Shown here piece by piece: positions 23,892-31,814 of a stretch of 34,796 nt of DNA. The stretch is from NCBI GenBank assembly GCA_005883765.1, contig VBAQ01000108.1, positions 1-34,796 on the forward strand, given 5' to 3'. Each line of letters opens with the position of its first letter. Within the stretch, counting starts at the first letter, position 1. Source of the DNA: Bacteroidota bacterium. Lineage in GTDB: Bacteria; Bacteroidota; Bacteroidia; Chitinophagales; Chitinophagaceae. The notes under the pieces were generated by a model that searched no databases, was not told where the DNA came from, and worked only from the letters and a program-made list of their open reading frames with translations. The position numbers and the translations under genes are program-made.

Positions 23892-25370
23892 ATGGCAGTA
23901 GATTTCGATGCATATGAGACAGTGGTAGGGTTAGAGGTTCATGCACAGTTACTAACTCAAAGCAAATTATTTTGTGGTGATAGCACCGCCTTTGGCTCGG
24001 AGCCCAATACGCAAGTCAGCCCGATCACTCTTGCCCATCCGGGCACATTGCCAAAAATGAATAAAAAGGCCATTGAGTTTGCAATCAAAATGGGCCTGGC
24101 CTGTCATTGTGAAATTGTTAAAGAAAATTATTTTGCCCGTAAAAATTATTTTTACCCTGATCTTCCCAAAGGATACCAGTTATCACAACACACAACACCC
24201 ATTTGCAAGGGCGGCTATCTCACGATCAAAATAAATGACCAGGAAAAAAACATCTGCCTCAACAGGATACATATAGAAGAAGATGCCGGCAAAAGCCTGC
24301 ATGATGTTGACCCCGAATATACCTCTATTGATTTTAACCGCGCAGGTGTTCCATTGATAGAAATTGTTTCCGAACCTGACATCAGAAGCGGGGACGAAGC
24401 GTCTGCCTATCTAACTGAATTGCGTAAGCTGGTTCGCTATCTTGAAATTTGCGACGGCAATATGGAAGAGGGAAGTCTTCGTTGTGACGCAAATGTTTCA
24501 GTCAGGAAAAGAGGCGAACAAAAACTTGGAACAAAAGCAGAGATAAAAAATTTGAACTCGATTCGGAATGTCAAACGCGCAATTGAATTTGAAAGCAGGA
24601 GAATGATGGAAATGCTCGCGCAGGGTTTGGAAATTACCCAACAGACAAGAAGCTTTGATGCGGATAGCGGAACAACTTTTTCAATACGGGACAAAGAAGA
24701 CGCAGAAGACTATCGATACTTTCCTGATCCCGATCTTACGAAATTTAGTTTAACAGATGAATTCATCGAAAACATTCGCAAGACCATCCCCGTTCTGCAG
24801 AAAGAAAGAATAAAAAAATACACGAGCGAGTATCAACTTTCTTATTACGATGCTTCTTTACTTACAGAAGAAAAAAAATTTTCAGACTATTTCGAACAAA
24901 TGATAAATAATCTTCCCCCTCCACTAGACGGGGCCAGGGGGAGGCCTTTCAAACCCGCGGCCAACTGGATGCTCGGCCCCGTAAGATCCTGGCTAAATGA
25001 TAACAACCTCGAAATCGATGAATTTCCTCTTGCGCCAACAAAAATAGCTGGCATCATTGAGTTGATTGAAGAGGGCAAGCTGAGTTTCTCCGTAGCTTCG
25101 TCCAAATTATTTCACGAAATAATCAAAAGTCCAAAAAGTGACCCTGGCAAAATTGCAGAACAAAAGAATTGGATGCAGGATAGCGATACTGACCACATTG
25201 AAAATTTGATTGACCAGGTTCTGAATAAATTTCCGGAGAAAGTGAAGGAATATAAAAAAGGGAAGAAGGGTCTGATCGGTTTATTTGTAGGTGAGGTGAT
25301 GAAACTTTCAAAAGGTAAGGCAGATCCAAAGATCACCAACGATATTTTATCCGAAAAATTAAACTCCTGA
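23892..25370 (+). CDS. gatB: Asp-tRNA(Asn)/Glu-tRNA(Gln) amidotransferase subunit B
   Basis: The 492-residue protein begins YETVVGLEVHAQLLTQSKLF. It carries the kinase core of GatCAB, which phosphorylates and amidates misacylated Glu-tRNA(Gln) or Asp-tRNA(Asn). Motifs are FARKNYFYPDLPKGYQLSQ, IHIEEDAGKSLHD, DFNRAGVPLIEIVSEPD and EGSLRCDANVSVR. The C-terminal YqeY-like domain (ANWMLGPVRSWLN to LSKGKADPKIT) is present. Between DYFEQMINN and PAANW there is an extra Pro/Gly/Arg stretch (LPPPLDGARGRPFK) encoded by a GC-rich palindromic repeat; normal relatives have only a short link here. No gatA or gatC is nearby. Confidence 0.96.
   Translation: MAVDFDAYETVVGLEVHAQLLTQSKLFCGDSTAFGSEPNTQVSPITLAHPGTLPKMNKKAIEFAIKMGLACHCEIVKENYFARKNYFYPDLPKGYQLSQHTTPICKGGYLTIKINDQEKNICLNRIHIEEDAGKSLHDVDPEYTSIDFNRAGVPLIEIVSEPDIRSGDEASAYLTELRKLVRYLEICDGNMEEGSLRCDANVSVRKRGEQKLGTKAEIKNLNSIRNVKRAIEFESRRMMEMLAQGLEITQQTRSFDADSGTTFSIRDKEDAEDYRYFPDPDLTKFSLTDEFIENIRKTIPVLQKERIKKYTSEYQLSYYDASLLTEEKKFSDYFEQMINNLPPPLDGARGRPFKPAANWMLGPVRSWLNDNNLEIDEFPLAPTKIAGIIELIEEGKLSFSVASSKLFHEIIKSPKSDPGKIAEQKNWMQDSDTDHIENLIDQVLNKFPEKVKEYKKGKKGLIGLFVGEVMKLSKGKADPKITNDILSEKLNS
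24911..24946. repeat. Palindromic element in frame inside gatB
   Basis: TCCCCCT (24914-24920) and AGGGGGA (24936-24942) form a 7-bp stem with GGGGCC in the loop. It encodes about 10-12 residues without counterpart in the family. Composition and layout match the G/C-rich elements of alaS and 26559-26594. Confidence 0.65.
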
Positions 25371-25377
25371 TACAGTT

Positions 25378-26526
25378 ATGCGAAAAATATTTTTTTCAAT
25401 TTCTATTGTTGTAATTCTGCTTGCTTGCAAGCATGAAGCCAAAAATGAATTCGTTGTGAGTGGGAAGGTCAAAAACGCCGGCGAAAAAATTGTTTACCTG
25501 CAGGAAACACCTCTTGGCTCGGGTGAAAGAATTGTTGAGGATTCTTCGGTGATCGCTGACGATGGCTCGTTTCATTTAAAAGGGAGAGGCACAGAAGAAT
25601 CTTTATTCAGTTTGTCTCTGAAAAACGCCTCCTATCCTTTTGCGTTTGTGATCAATGATGCATCCAAAATTACGGTCAATGCCGATCTCAAGAGTCCAAG
25701 CGGATATGTGGTCAGTGGTTCAGCAGCCAGCAAGTCACTAAAAGAATTTTCCCTGAATGCTTCCAATCAATGGGCAAAACTCTATTCAATCGGCCAGGAA
25801 ATGGATAGTCTGAAAAAAATAGGTGTGCCGGATAGTGTTTTGATAAATGAGAACAACAAAGGAATGTACCAGGTGGGAGAGCTTCGTAATTATGTCAGCA
25901 CATTCATCAAAAGTTCTTCCGATCCGATTACAAGTGTGTGGGCGTTGGGAACCTACTCACAAATATTTACTGCAGAAGATTACCAGGCATTGTTAAATGG
26001 TATTGTAAGCAAATTTCCGGGGCATAAAGGAATCGCTGCTATAAAAGAAATGAGTGACAGACAAGTTGCCCTTTCCAAACAAAAAAATAAGGCGCCAGAG
26101 GAAGTGAAGTGGATCGGCAAGCAGGCCCCGGAACTTTTGTTACCCGACATCAACGGTAAACAAATAAGCCTGAGCTCATTCAAAGGAAAATATGTGCTGG
26201 TAGATTTTTGGGCAAGCTGGTGTCTTCCCTGTCGACGTGAAAATCCAAATGTCGTCCAGGCATACAACAAATACAAAAACAAAAATTTCACTATTCTGGG
26301 TGTTTCACTCGACAAAGAAAAAGGCGATTGGTTAGATGCGATTGAGAGTGATAAGCTGGCATGGACACAAGTCAGCGATCTGCAGGAATGGAATAGTGTT
26401 GCCGTTTCCACATTTAATTTTAACGGCATTCCTTTCAACGTTCTAATAGATCCCGATGGAAAAATAATTGGACAAAGTCTTCGCGGCGGCGAGCTTGATG
26501 AGAAACTGGCCGAGGTGTTGAAATAA
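25378..26526 (+). CDS. TlpA/ResA-like thiol-disulfide lipoprotein with DUF4369-type N-terminus
   Basis: The protein has 382 residues. The lipobox ILLAC gives lipid-anchored Cys17. The N-terminal domain (about 25-115, VVSGKVKNAGEKIVYLQE, DDGSFHLKG) is the beta-rich DUF4369 type, then a helical linker, then an AhpC/TSA-thioredoxin domain from about 245 (GKQAPELLLPDINGK). The active site is WCLPC at 281-285, with both cysteines kept (Cys282, Cys285), and cis-Pro in GIPFNVLIDPDG. It is expected to reduce or exchange disulfides of periplasmic proteins. It follows gatB by 7 nt and is probably cotranscribed with it, though functionally unrelated. Confidence 0.92.
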   Translation: MRKIFFSISIVVILLACKHEAKNEFVVSGKVKNAGEKIVYLQETPLGSGERIVEDSSVIADDGSFHLKGRGTEESLFSLSLKNASYPFAFVINDASKITVNADLKSPSGYVVSGSAASKSLKEFSLNASNQWAKLYSIGQEMDSLKKIGVPDSVLINENNKGMYQVGELRNYVSTFIKSSSDPITSVWALGTYSQIFTAEDYQALLNGIVSKFPGHKGIAAIKEMSDRQVALSKQKNKAPEEVKWIGKQAPELLLPDINGKQISLSSFKGKYVLVDFWASWCLPCRRENPNVVQAYNKYKNKNFTILGVSLDKEKGDWLDAIESDKLAWTQVSDLQEWNSVAVSTFNFNGIPFNVLIDPDGKIIGQSLRGGELDEKLAEVLK

Positions 26527-26558
26527 TTTGCCGCTCCCCGTCGTCGCAAGCGACGCCA

Positions 26559-26594
26559 CCCCTCTCCGCTCGCGGAGAGGGGACGGGGGAGAGG
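26559..26594. repeat. Intergenic copy of the palindrome-plus-third-arm element
   Basis: CCCCTCTCCGC (26559-26569), loop TC, GCGGAGAGGGG (26572-26582), then AC and GGGGGAGAGG. It has the same 11-2-11 stem and 36-nt length as the copy inside alaS; the A-T pair of the alaS stem is a G-C pair here. Confidence 0.85.
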
Positions 26595-26604
26595 AGAAAA
26601 CTCT

Positions 26605-26612
26605 TACTTTTG
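26605..26612 (+). promoter_or_regulatory. -7 promoter box for the deoxyhypusine-synthase-like gene
   Basis: TACTTTTG followed by CCGCCAAAG lies 20 nt before the ATG at 26632. Confidence 0.45.
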
Positions 26613-26631
26613 CCGCCAAAGAATTTTTTCT

Positions 26632-27603
26632 ATGAACAAAGGTCCCATCTCGCAATTCATCCAATATCATTATCGTCACTTCAATGCAGCTGCGTTAGTT
26701 GATGCCGCAAAGGGGTATGAGCAACATCTGCTTGAAGGAGGAAAAATGATGATCACTCTCGCGGGCGCAATGAGTACAGCGGAACTCGGCGTTTCGCTGG
26801 CTGAAATGATCAGGCAGGGGAAAGTTGATATTATTAGTTGCACCGGTGCAAATCTTGAGGAAGATATCATGAACCTGGTTGCACACAGTCACTACAAGCG
26901 CATTCCACACTACCGCGATCTTACACCGGAGCAAGAGTGGGAATTATTGGAAAAGGGATTGAATCGTGTGACTGACACGTGCATCCCCGAAGACGAAGCT
27001 TTTAGAAAAATTCAACACAATATTGTAAAGCTGTGGAAAGATGCCGATGCAAAAAACGAAAGATATTTTCCGCACGAGTTCATGTACAAACTTTTGCTGA
27101 GTAATGTGATGGAGAAGGATTACGAGATTGATCCTAAGGATAGCTGGATGATAGCAGCGGCAGAAAAAAATCTACCGATCGTTGTAGGTGGCTGGGAAGA
27201 CAGCACCATGGGAAATATTTTTTCCTCTTATATCATCAAAGGAGAAATGAAAGCAACGACCATGAAAAGCGGCATTGAATACATGGTATGGCTGGCTGAC
27301 TGGTACAGAAAAAATTCTTCAGGAAAAGGAATTGGTTTTTTCCAGATCGGTGGTGGTATTGCCGGTGATTTCCCCATTTGTGTTGTGCCCATGATGTACC
27401 AGGATCTTGAGTGGCACGATGTTCCTTTCTGGAATTATTTCTGTCAGATAAGCGACTCAACCACTTCATATGGTTCTTCCGGCGCTGTGCCGAATGAAAA
27501 AATTACCTGGGGCAAGCTCGACATAAAGACACCCAAATACATTGTCGAAAGCGACGCCACGATCGTAGCTCCTTTAATTTTTGCCTGGGTGTTGGGGTGG
27601 TGA
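26632..27603 (+). CDS. Deoxyhypusine synthase family protein
   Basis: The 323-residue protein has the DHS Rossmann-type fold: MMITLAGAMSTAELGVSLAE (NAD site), VDIISCTGANLEEDIMNLV, PIVVGGWEDSTMGNIFSSY, GIGFFQIGGGIAGDFPICVV and TSYGSSGAVPNEKITWGKL. Lys295 in WGK corresponds to the active-site lysine that forms the aminobutyl-imine intermediate in eukaryotic DHS. Bacteria lack eIF5A, so the aminobutyl acceptor must differ; some bacterial homologues make homospermidine, and an agmatine-type reaction has also been proposed for relatives. NAD+-dependent transfer from spermidine to a polyamine is the best inference. It has its own promoter-like box and is followed by repeat DNA. Confidence 0.88.
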   Translation: MNKGPISQFIQYHYRHFNAAALVDAAKGYEQHLLEGGKMMITLAGAMSTAELGVSLAEMIRQGKVDIISCTGANLEEDIMNLVAHSHYKRIPHYRDLTPEQEWELLEKGLNRVTDTCIPEDEAFRKIQHNIVKLWKDADAKNERYFPHEFMYKLLLSNVMEKDYEIDPKDSWMIAAAEKNLPIVVGGWEDSTMGNIFSSYIIKGEMKATTMKSGIEYMVWLADWYRKNSSGKGIGFFQIGGGIAGDFPICVVPMMYQDLEWHDVPFWNYFCQISDSTTSYGSSGAVPNEKITWGKLDIKTPKYIVESDATIVAPLIFAWVLGW

Positions 27604-27643
27604 GGAACGTGAGGTGGGAAAACCTCCCAGCGCTTCGCATGGC

Positions 27644-27935
27644 CCAGCGCCTCATTTTTCGCCGATCTGTGGAGATTCTCAATAAGATACTGCAGGCGAA
27701 AAGTGTAGCGCTTGCAGTATTTCTCAAACGTCAGCCGAATCATGTAAGCGATGCCACTCAATTGAAGTGAGCAAACTTTTTAGGAGAAAGCAACTATTCC
27801 TAATGAATTAACAAGACGAATAGTTCAGCAACTTGTGCGTAAGCCATGGCAAAAGCAACGGAGCATTTGCTTTTGCCTGCCCTTTTCTTTGTTTCTTTCT
27901 TTTGGGCAAGCAAAAGAAAGAAAAGTAAGAGCGCT
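27644..27935. repeat. Dispersed structured repeat, copy C
   Basis: The head (27644-27668) is a 25-nt identity with 31815-31839. A middle part, TAGCGCTTGCAGTATTT followed by CAAAC, aligns with 32024 onward of copy B. The conserved AGTTCAGCAACTTGTGCGT motif follows at about 27822, then the hairpin: GGCAAAAGCAA (27848-27858), loop CGGAGCAT (27859-27866), TTGCTTTTGCC (27867-27877), a perfect 11-bp stem. The tail is a second palindrome built on CTTTCTTTT/AAAAGAAAG. It fills the space between the deoxyhypusine-synthase-like gene and the DUF3943 gene; no convincing ORF lies in it. Confidence 0.85.
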
Positions 27936-27999
27936 TTGCCCGGGAACTTTTTTATGGCACGATTCATGAATACAATAGAGAAACTATTTGCAGTTTGTT

Positions 28000-29487
28000 A
28001 TGAAAGTAATTTTACTAGCTGGCTTTTTGTTTTTGTTCTTATCCATGAAAGCACAGGATACTCCACGTACAGACTCCGCATCATATAGCATCGACAGTTC
28101 AAAAAGAAATGTCAGTTACGATACGTTAAAATACGATTCAACACACGATATGTATGGTGATCTGCTCAACGACGATCCCCAATATAATCCAAGGTATAAA
28201 TGGTATATCCCTGCTACAAGAGTTATTATGACCAATGTTTTCAACTGGGCTACTGCGAAATACATCTTCCATTATGACTGGCCCGCTACCAGCATAAGCG
28301 ATTGGAAAAATAATTTAAAGAAAGGCTGGGAGTGGGACTCAGATAAGTTTGGGGTGAATTTTATCGGTCATCCCCATTCAGGGAATTATTATTTCAATGT
28401 CGGCCGTTCGAATGGTTACACATTCTGGGGTTCCTTGCCATTTGCCATTGAAGGCAGTCTGACCTGGGAATATTTTGGTGAGAATACAAGGCCCTCTATC
28501 AATGATTTCATTAATACTCCCATCAGTGGAATGTTTTTGGGAGAAATCATCTATCGCATCAGTTCAAATATTCTTGACGATCGCACGAGAGGGGCTGAAA
28601 GAGTATGGCGTGAAATTTTTGCCGGTATTATCAATCCACCCAGAGCATTGAACAGGCTTACACAGGGGAAAATGTTCCGCGTTACATCGAAAGAAGTTTA
28701 TCAGAAAGAACCGCTGAACATTACATTTTTTGCCGGTGTTCACAAAGTGAATAACAAGATTGGAAAAAACAATCTCTTTGGAACGGGCACTAATAATGCG
28801 ATCGTTCATCTCCAGTTGGATTATGGTGATCCTTTTGAAACCAGGCATCGCAAACCCTTTGATCTTTTCAGGTTGAGGATCGAGCTGGGCTACGGTGCCG
28901 ATGTGCACGTGCTCGACAACGTGAATGGTTATGGAATTTTATTCGGAAAAAATTTCAAGCCAAGCCGGTTGCTGGGCGGCGTATTCCAGCATTTCGATTA
29001 CTGGCGCAATAATATTTTTGAAGTCGGATCATTGGGTTACGGTGGCGGGTTGATTTCAAGAATCCCTGTAAAACGCCACTCAAATATTTATTCTTCTATT
29101 CATTTAGCAGTAGTTCCGCTGGCAGGAAACAATACGCAGTTTGGTCCTGACACGTCGGAGTTCAGGCATTACAATTTCGGCGGCGGCATGGAGGCAAAAA
29201 TGGAAGAAACCTTTAACCTGAACAATTGGGCTACGCTGGGTTTCACTGGATTCTATTACTGGATACATACTTACAATGGCTTACCAGGAAATAGTTTGGT
29301 GGGTATATTAAAGCCTGTTATCACCGTAAAACTTTACAAAAATCTTCGCATCGGTTTTGAACAACTCATTTATCACAATGATCGCTTCTTAAATGATATC
29401 CCTACTCTCCATCTTACAAGAACCGAACAAAAACTTTTTCTTCAACTCTATTTCGAAGATCCGCAGCGCAGGGGAAAATATAATTGA
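28000..29487 (+). CDS. DUF3943 domain-containing outer-membrane protein
   Basis: The frame opens at 27988, but the ATG at 28000 begins a proper signal peptide (MKVILLAGFLFLFLSMKAQ), giving about 495 residues. After a Ser/Asp-rich linker comes the DUF3943 region (ATRVIMTNVFNWATAKYIFH, GVNFIGHPHSGNYYFNVGRS, ISGMFLGEIIYRISSNILDD). Then come many amphipathic strands with aromatic girdles and a barrel-like end (KLFLQLYFEDPQRRGKYN). The function of the family is unknown; an outer-membrane barrel, perhaps lipid-related, is an inference. It sits between two copies of the dispersed repeat and has no obvious operon partner. Confidence 0.85.
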   Translation: MKVILLAGFLFLFLSMKAQDTPRTDSASYSIDSSKRNVSYDTLKYDSTHDMYGDLLNDDPQYNPRYKWYIPATRVIMTNVFNWATAKYIFHYDWPATSISDWKNNLKKGWEWDSDKFGVNFIGHPHSGNYYFNVGRSNGYTFWGSLPFAIEGSLTWEYFGENTRPSINDFINTPISGMFLGEIIYRISSNILDDRTRGAERVWREIFAGIINPPRALNRLTQGKMFRVTSKEVYQKEPLNITFFAGVHKVNNKIGKNNLFGTGTNNAIVHLQLDYGDPFETRHRKPFDLFRLRIELGYGADVHVLDNVNGYGILFGKNFKPSRLLGGVFQHFDYWRNNIFEVGSLGYGGGLISRIPVKRHSNIYSSIHLAVVPLAGNNTQFGPDTSEFRHYNFGGGMEAKMEETFNLNNWATLGFTGFYYWIHTYNGLPGNSLVGILKPVITVKLYKNLRIGFEQLIYHNDRFLNDIPTLHLTRTEQKLFLQLYFEDPQRRGKYN

Positions 29488-29590
29488 ACCTCTCCCCTCC
29501 CCAGTGGAGTGGCGTAGCAAAAACTCTCTGTTCCTTCGTGCCCTCCATTTTCGTCTCTCCCTTCCCTCTCTGTGCACGGAGTTTTTTTAA
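29488..29590. other. Degenerate GC-rich repeat tail after the DUF3943 gene
   Basis: CCTCTCCCCTCCCCAGTGGAG at the stop codon is a partial member of the palindrome-plus-arm family. It is followed by pyrimidine-rich sequence and the palindrome TTTTTTTAAAAAAA near 29582-29595. No gene is seen. Confidence 0.4.
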
Positions 29591-29630
29591 AAAAACAAAA
29601 AAGCTAACAGAATAAAAATCCTGTTAGTTT
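29590..29630 (-). terminator. Terminator of the truncated DGPF copy
   Basis: AAGCTAACAG (29601-29610) and CTGTTAGTTT (29621-29630) pair over 10 positions (one G-T). On the minus strand the stem is followed by CTTTTTTG and more T. It could also stop plus-strand transcription from the DUF3943 gene. Confidence 0.65.
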
Positions 29631-29635
29631 ATTCA

Positions 29636-29845
29636 TTACATACTCGGCATCGGCGCAATTTCCCGCACTTCAATATTGCCTTCGTTTGTAATGTGCGGAC
29701 AAGCCTTTGCTATTTTGGTCGCGTCGTCAAGACTATCTGCTCTGACAATCAGGTAACCGCCAACAATACCCTCTCTTGCCGAAGTCACAGCTTCGGGAGA
29801 AGTTGATTTAGCGAGGGCTCGTATTGCCCTAAAGCAACGAATCAT
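29636..29845 (-). pseudogene. Duplicated 3' fragment of the DGPF/YCII gene
   Basis: Bases 29635-29809 are identical over 175 bp to 30097-30271, the 3' end of the intact DGPF/YCII gene, offset by 462 bp. The fragment encodes the last 57 residues or so (STSPEAVTSAREGIVGGYLI and on, ending PMPSM). Upstream of residue 57 the frame enters the dispersed repeat (copy A) and gives a short unrelated N-terminus. It lacks the N-terminal half and any native start, so it is a gene remnant rather than a functional paralogue. Confidence 0.85.
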
Positions 29846-30050
29846 AGTGCATAACCAGGCGAGCAGTTCAACAACTTGTGCGTGGGCCGTGGAAAAAAGT
29901 GCGGAGCATTACTTTTTCCCTTGAATTTTCCCCGCCCGAACGTACCAGTAGAAAATTTTGAATTGCGTGATGGTTCGGTACGGCGGCTTTGGTTACTTTC
30001 TTTGTTTCAAGACAAAGAAACTGACAAACTTCTCACAGACGAGTGCTCAA
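29810..30050. repeat. Dispersed structured repeat, copy A
   Basis: The copy begins exactly at the end of the 175-bp duplication. It shares GCAACGAATCATAGTGCATA (about 29834-29853) and the CAACTTGTGCGT motif with copy B. The hairpin is GGAAAAAAGT (29891-29900), GCGGAGCATT, ACTTTTTCC (29911-29919), with one unpaired A. The tail has GGTTACTTTCTTTG with an AAGACAAAGAAA complement near 29991-30021. No believable ORF is present. Confidence 0.8.
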
Positions 30051-30061
30051 TAAAACAGGAA

Positions 30062-30091
30062 AAGCTAACAGGAACAAAACTCTGTTAGCTT
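30062..30091 (-). terminator. Terminator of the DGPF/YCII gene
   Basis: AAGCTAACAG (30062-30071) and CTGTTAGCTT (30082-30091) form a perfect 10-bp stem with a 10-nt loop; on the minus strand T-rich sequence follows. A diverged copy exists at 29601-29630. Confidence 0.65.
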
Positions 30092-30097
30092 AACCAA

Positions 30098-30442
30098 TTA
30101 CATACTCGGCATCGGCGCAATTTCCCGCACTTCAATATTGCCTTCGTTTGTAATGTGCGGACAAGCCTTTGCTATTTTGGTCGCGTCGTCAAGACTATCT
30201 GCTCTGACAATCAGGTAACCGCCAACAATACCCTCTCTTGCCGAAGTCACAGCTTCGGGAGAAGTTGATTTTGCCGAAATAGTCTTACCGCCTGACACCA
30301 GTGGTAATCCTCCTGATAGTTGACCTCTTTTTTCAAGATCACCCATATAGGCACCCCAGGCTTGCAATTCAGCCTTGTTTTGTGCTTCGGTCTTGCTTGT
30401 CATTGGCTTTCCGCCACGCAGCAACAATAAATATTCTTTCAT
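30098..30442 (-). CDS. YCII-related (DGPF domain) protein
   Basis: The 114-residue protein begins MKEYLLLLRGGKP. A helix QAWGAYMGDLEKRGQLSGGLPL follows, then a short strand segment and the family core GIVGGYLIVRADSLDDATKIAKACPHI, ending VREIAPMPSM. This ferredoxin-like-fold family is often paired with ECF sigma factors in other phyla (no sigma gene here) and its biochemical role is not known. It has its own terminator and a long upstream region, and its last 57 codons or so are duplicated perfectly 462 bp away. Confidence 0.88.
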   Translation of the reverse strand: MKEYLLLLRGGKPMTSKTEAQNKAELQAWGAYMGDLEKRGQLSGGLPLVSGGKTISAKSTSPEAVTSAREGIVGGYLIVRADSLDDATKIAKACPHITNEGNIEVREIAPMPSM

Positions 30443-30870
30443 GGTTTTTAGTTTTTATTCAACAACGATTTAAAAATGATTTCAGCTAATGACGATTGAG
30501 TGATTCAAACTCGGACAACAAGTTAAAATATTTTTTTTCGACGTAAAGCAGACTCTCCCTTTCCTATTGGCGCTTTCAATAAAAATAAACCGCCACGCAA
30601 TCAAGTACTCAACTTTTCTGCAAATTCCAAATGGAAATTTGCGCGGTGATTCGGGCACAAAAGAACTGTCAGGATTAGCGTAAGGGATTGGATTAAAAAA
30701 TAGGAGATCCGATACTCAAAATAGGGAACATCCCTCAAGTCGTCCTGGCAAAGAGGTTTCAATTTTGCACTGGATCACATTTTGTGATTTTTAAACCTAT
30801 CGCATGAAAGTTTCGATCTGTTGTCTTCACAATAGACAAGTAATTCTTGCAACCCTCAATCCTGAAAGCC
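30443..30870. other. Divergent intergenic region between the DGPF and TauE genes
   Basis: These 428 bp are AT-rich with no ORF that I can support. Two small inverted repeats are seen: GCAAATTCC with GGAAATTTGC (30620-30642), and ATCACA/TGTGAT around TTT (30774-30788) followed by four T. The second could be a weak terminator or an operator. Confidence 0.4.
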
Positions 30871-31665
30871 ATGAATGAGTTAACAGCTATTATCGCTTCG
30901 ATCGTCATCGGGCTTTCATTGGGATTGATCGGTGCAGGCGGATCCATACTAACCATACCCGTGTTTGTCTACGTTTTAAAAAAAGACCCACTTTCTTCGG
31001 GCGTGTATTCCATGTTTGTTGTAGGAATGTCAAGCATGGCAGGGAGCATTCAATCCATGATCAATAGGCTCGTTGACTTCAGAGTTATGCTTGCCTTCGG
31101 TACGACTTCGATTACAGGTGTGCTGATCGCACGGAAACTGATCTTTCCTGCCATTCCTGATCAGTTGTATTCTGTTGGTTCATTTAGCTTATCAAAAAAC
31201 ATTTTGTTCATGCTGTGCTTGGCCGTCCTGATGTTTTTAGCAGCATTCAGAATGCTAAAGCCGGCAATGACGACGGAGAGGGAAACAGCAATTCATAGAC
31301 CCCACATGACACAGCTTTTGTTGCGGGGATTGTTTGTGGGACTCATCACAGGATTGCTGGGAATAGGGGGAGGATTCTTGATTGTACCAGCTTTGTATTT
31401 CTGGGCGATGCTGCCAGTGAAAAAGTCTATCGGCACAGCGTTGCTGATCATCACCGCTAATTCATTCTTCAGCTTTTTAACCAGCTATGGATCGATGAAT
31501 GTTGACTGGCTGCTTCTTCTCAAATTTTCGTTGGGTGCGGTTGCCGGTATTGTTGTCGGCACAAGACTATCTGCAAAAATTCCCGGCGATTACCTGAAAA
31601 AAATTTTCGGTTGGTTTATACTCTGCGTTTCGGTTTATATTTTTTATAAGCAATTCTTCCTTTAA
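30871..31665 (+). CDS. TauE/SafE family membrane transporter
   Basis: The reading frame begins upstream with TTG at 30847, but ATG at 30871 (MNELTAIIASIVIGLSLGLI) gives the normal start and about 264 residues. Two homologous halves each carry the family motif: GLSLGLIGAGGSILTIPVFV near the N-terminus and GLITGLLGIGGGFLIVPALY in the middle. About 7-8 hydrophobic segments are visible, ending ILCVSVYIFYKQFFL. Members export sulfite, sulfoacetate or other organosulfur anions; no sulfur gene is nearby, so the substrate is open. It is followed by a terminator-like hairpin. Confidence 0.9.
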   Translation: MNELTAIIASIVIGLSLGLIGAGGSILTIPVFVYVLKKDPLSSGVYSMFVVGMSSMAGSIQSMINRLVDFRVMLAFGTTSITGVLIARKLIFPAIPDQLYSVGSFSLSKNILFMLCLAVLMFLAAFRMLKPAMTTERETAIHRPHMTQLLLRGLFVGLITGLLGIGGGFLIVPALYFWAMLPVKKSIGTALLIITANSFFSFLTSYGSMNVDWLLLLKFSLGAVAGIVVGTRLSAKIPGDYLKKIFGWFILCVSVYIFYKQFFL

Positions 31666-31672
31666 TTCTCCC

Positions 31673-31702
31673 GTGTCCCGACATAGCGATCGGGACACTT
31701 TC
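31673..31702 (+). terminator. Hairpin after the TauE/SafE gene
   Basis: GTGTCCCGA (31673-31681) and TCGGGACAC (31690-31698) form a 9-bp stem with loop CATAGCGA, then TTTCTCC. The GTCCCGA/TCGGGAC palindrome is also of a repeat-like type, and the T-tract is weak. Confidence 0.5.
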
Positions 31703-31814
31703 TCCGAACGTGACAAGCAGTTATTCAAACCATATGTTCAATTGCCTTGAGCTCTGGTTATCCATCGCCGATCTATCCTACAACCCTGGGAGGGAAGGCG
31801 GAGCCAGGGACCTT

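Noticed and set aside
27846-28088. 80-residue frame overlapping the DUF3943 start
   Set aside because: It starts in the repeat hairpin, and the overlapping frame has a clear signal peptide and family match.
29876-30088. 70-residue open frame in repeat copy A
   Set aside because: It lies wholly in the dispersed repeat and the terminator; copies B and C do not preserve the frame, whereas they preserve the hairpin.
30774-30788. CRP/FNR-like operator
   Set aside because: The half-sites ATCACA/TGTGAT are in the opposite order to the TGTGA-N6-TCACA consensus, so it reads better as a small hairpin with a T-run.
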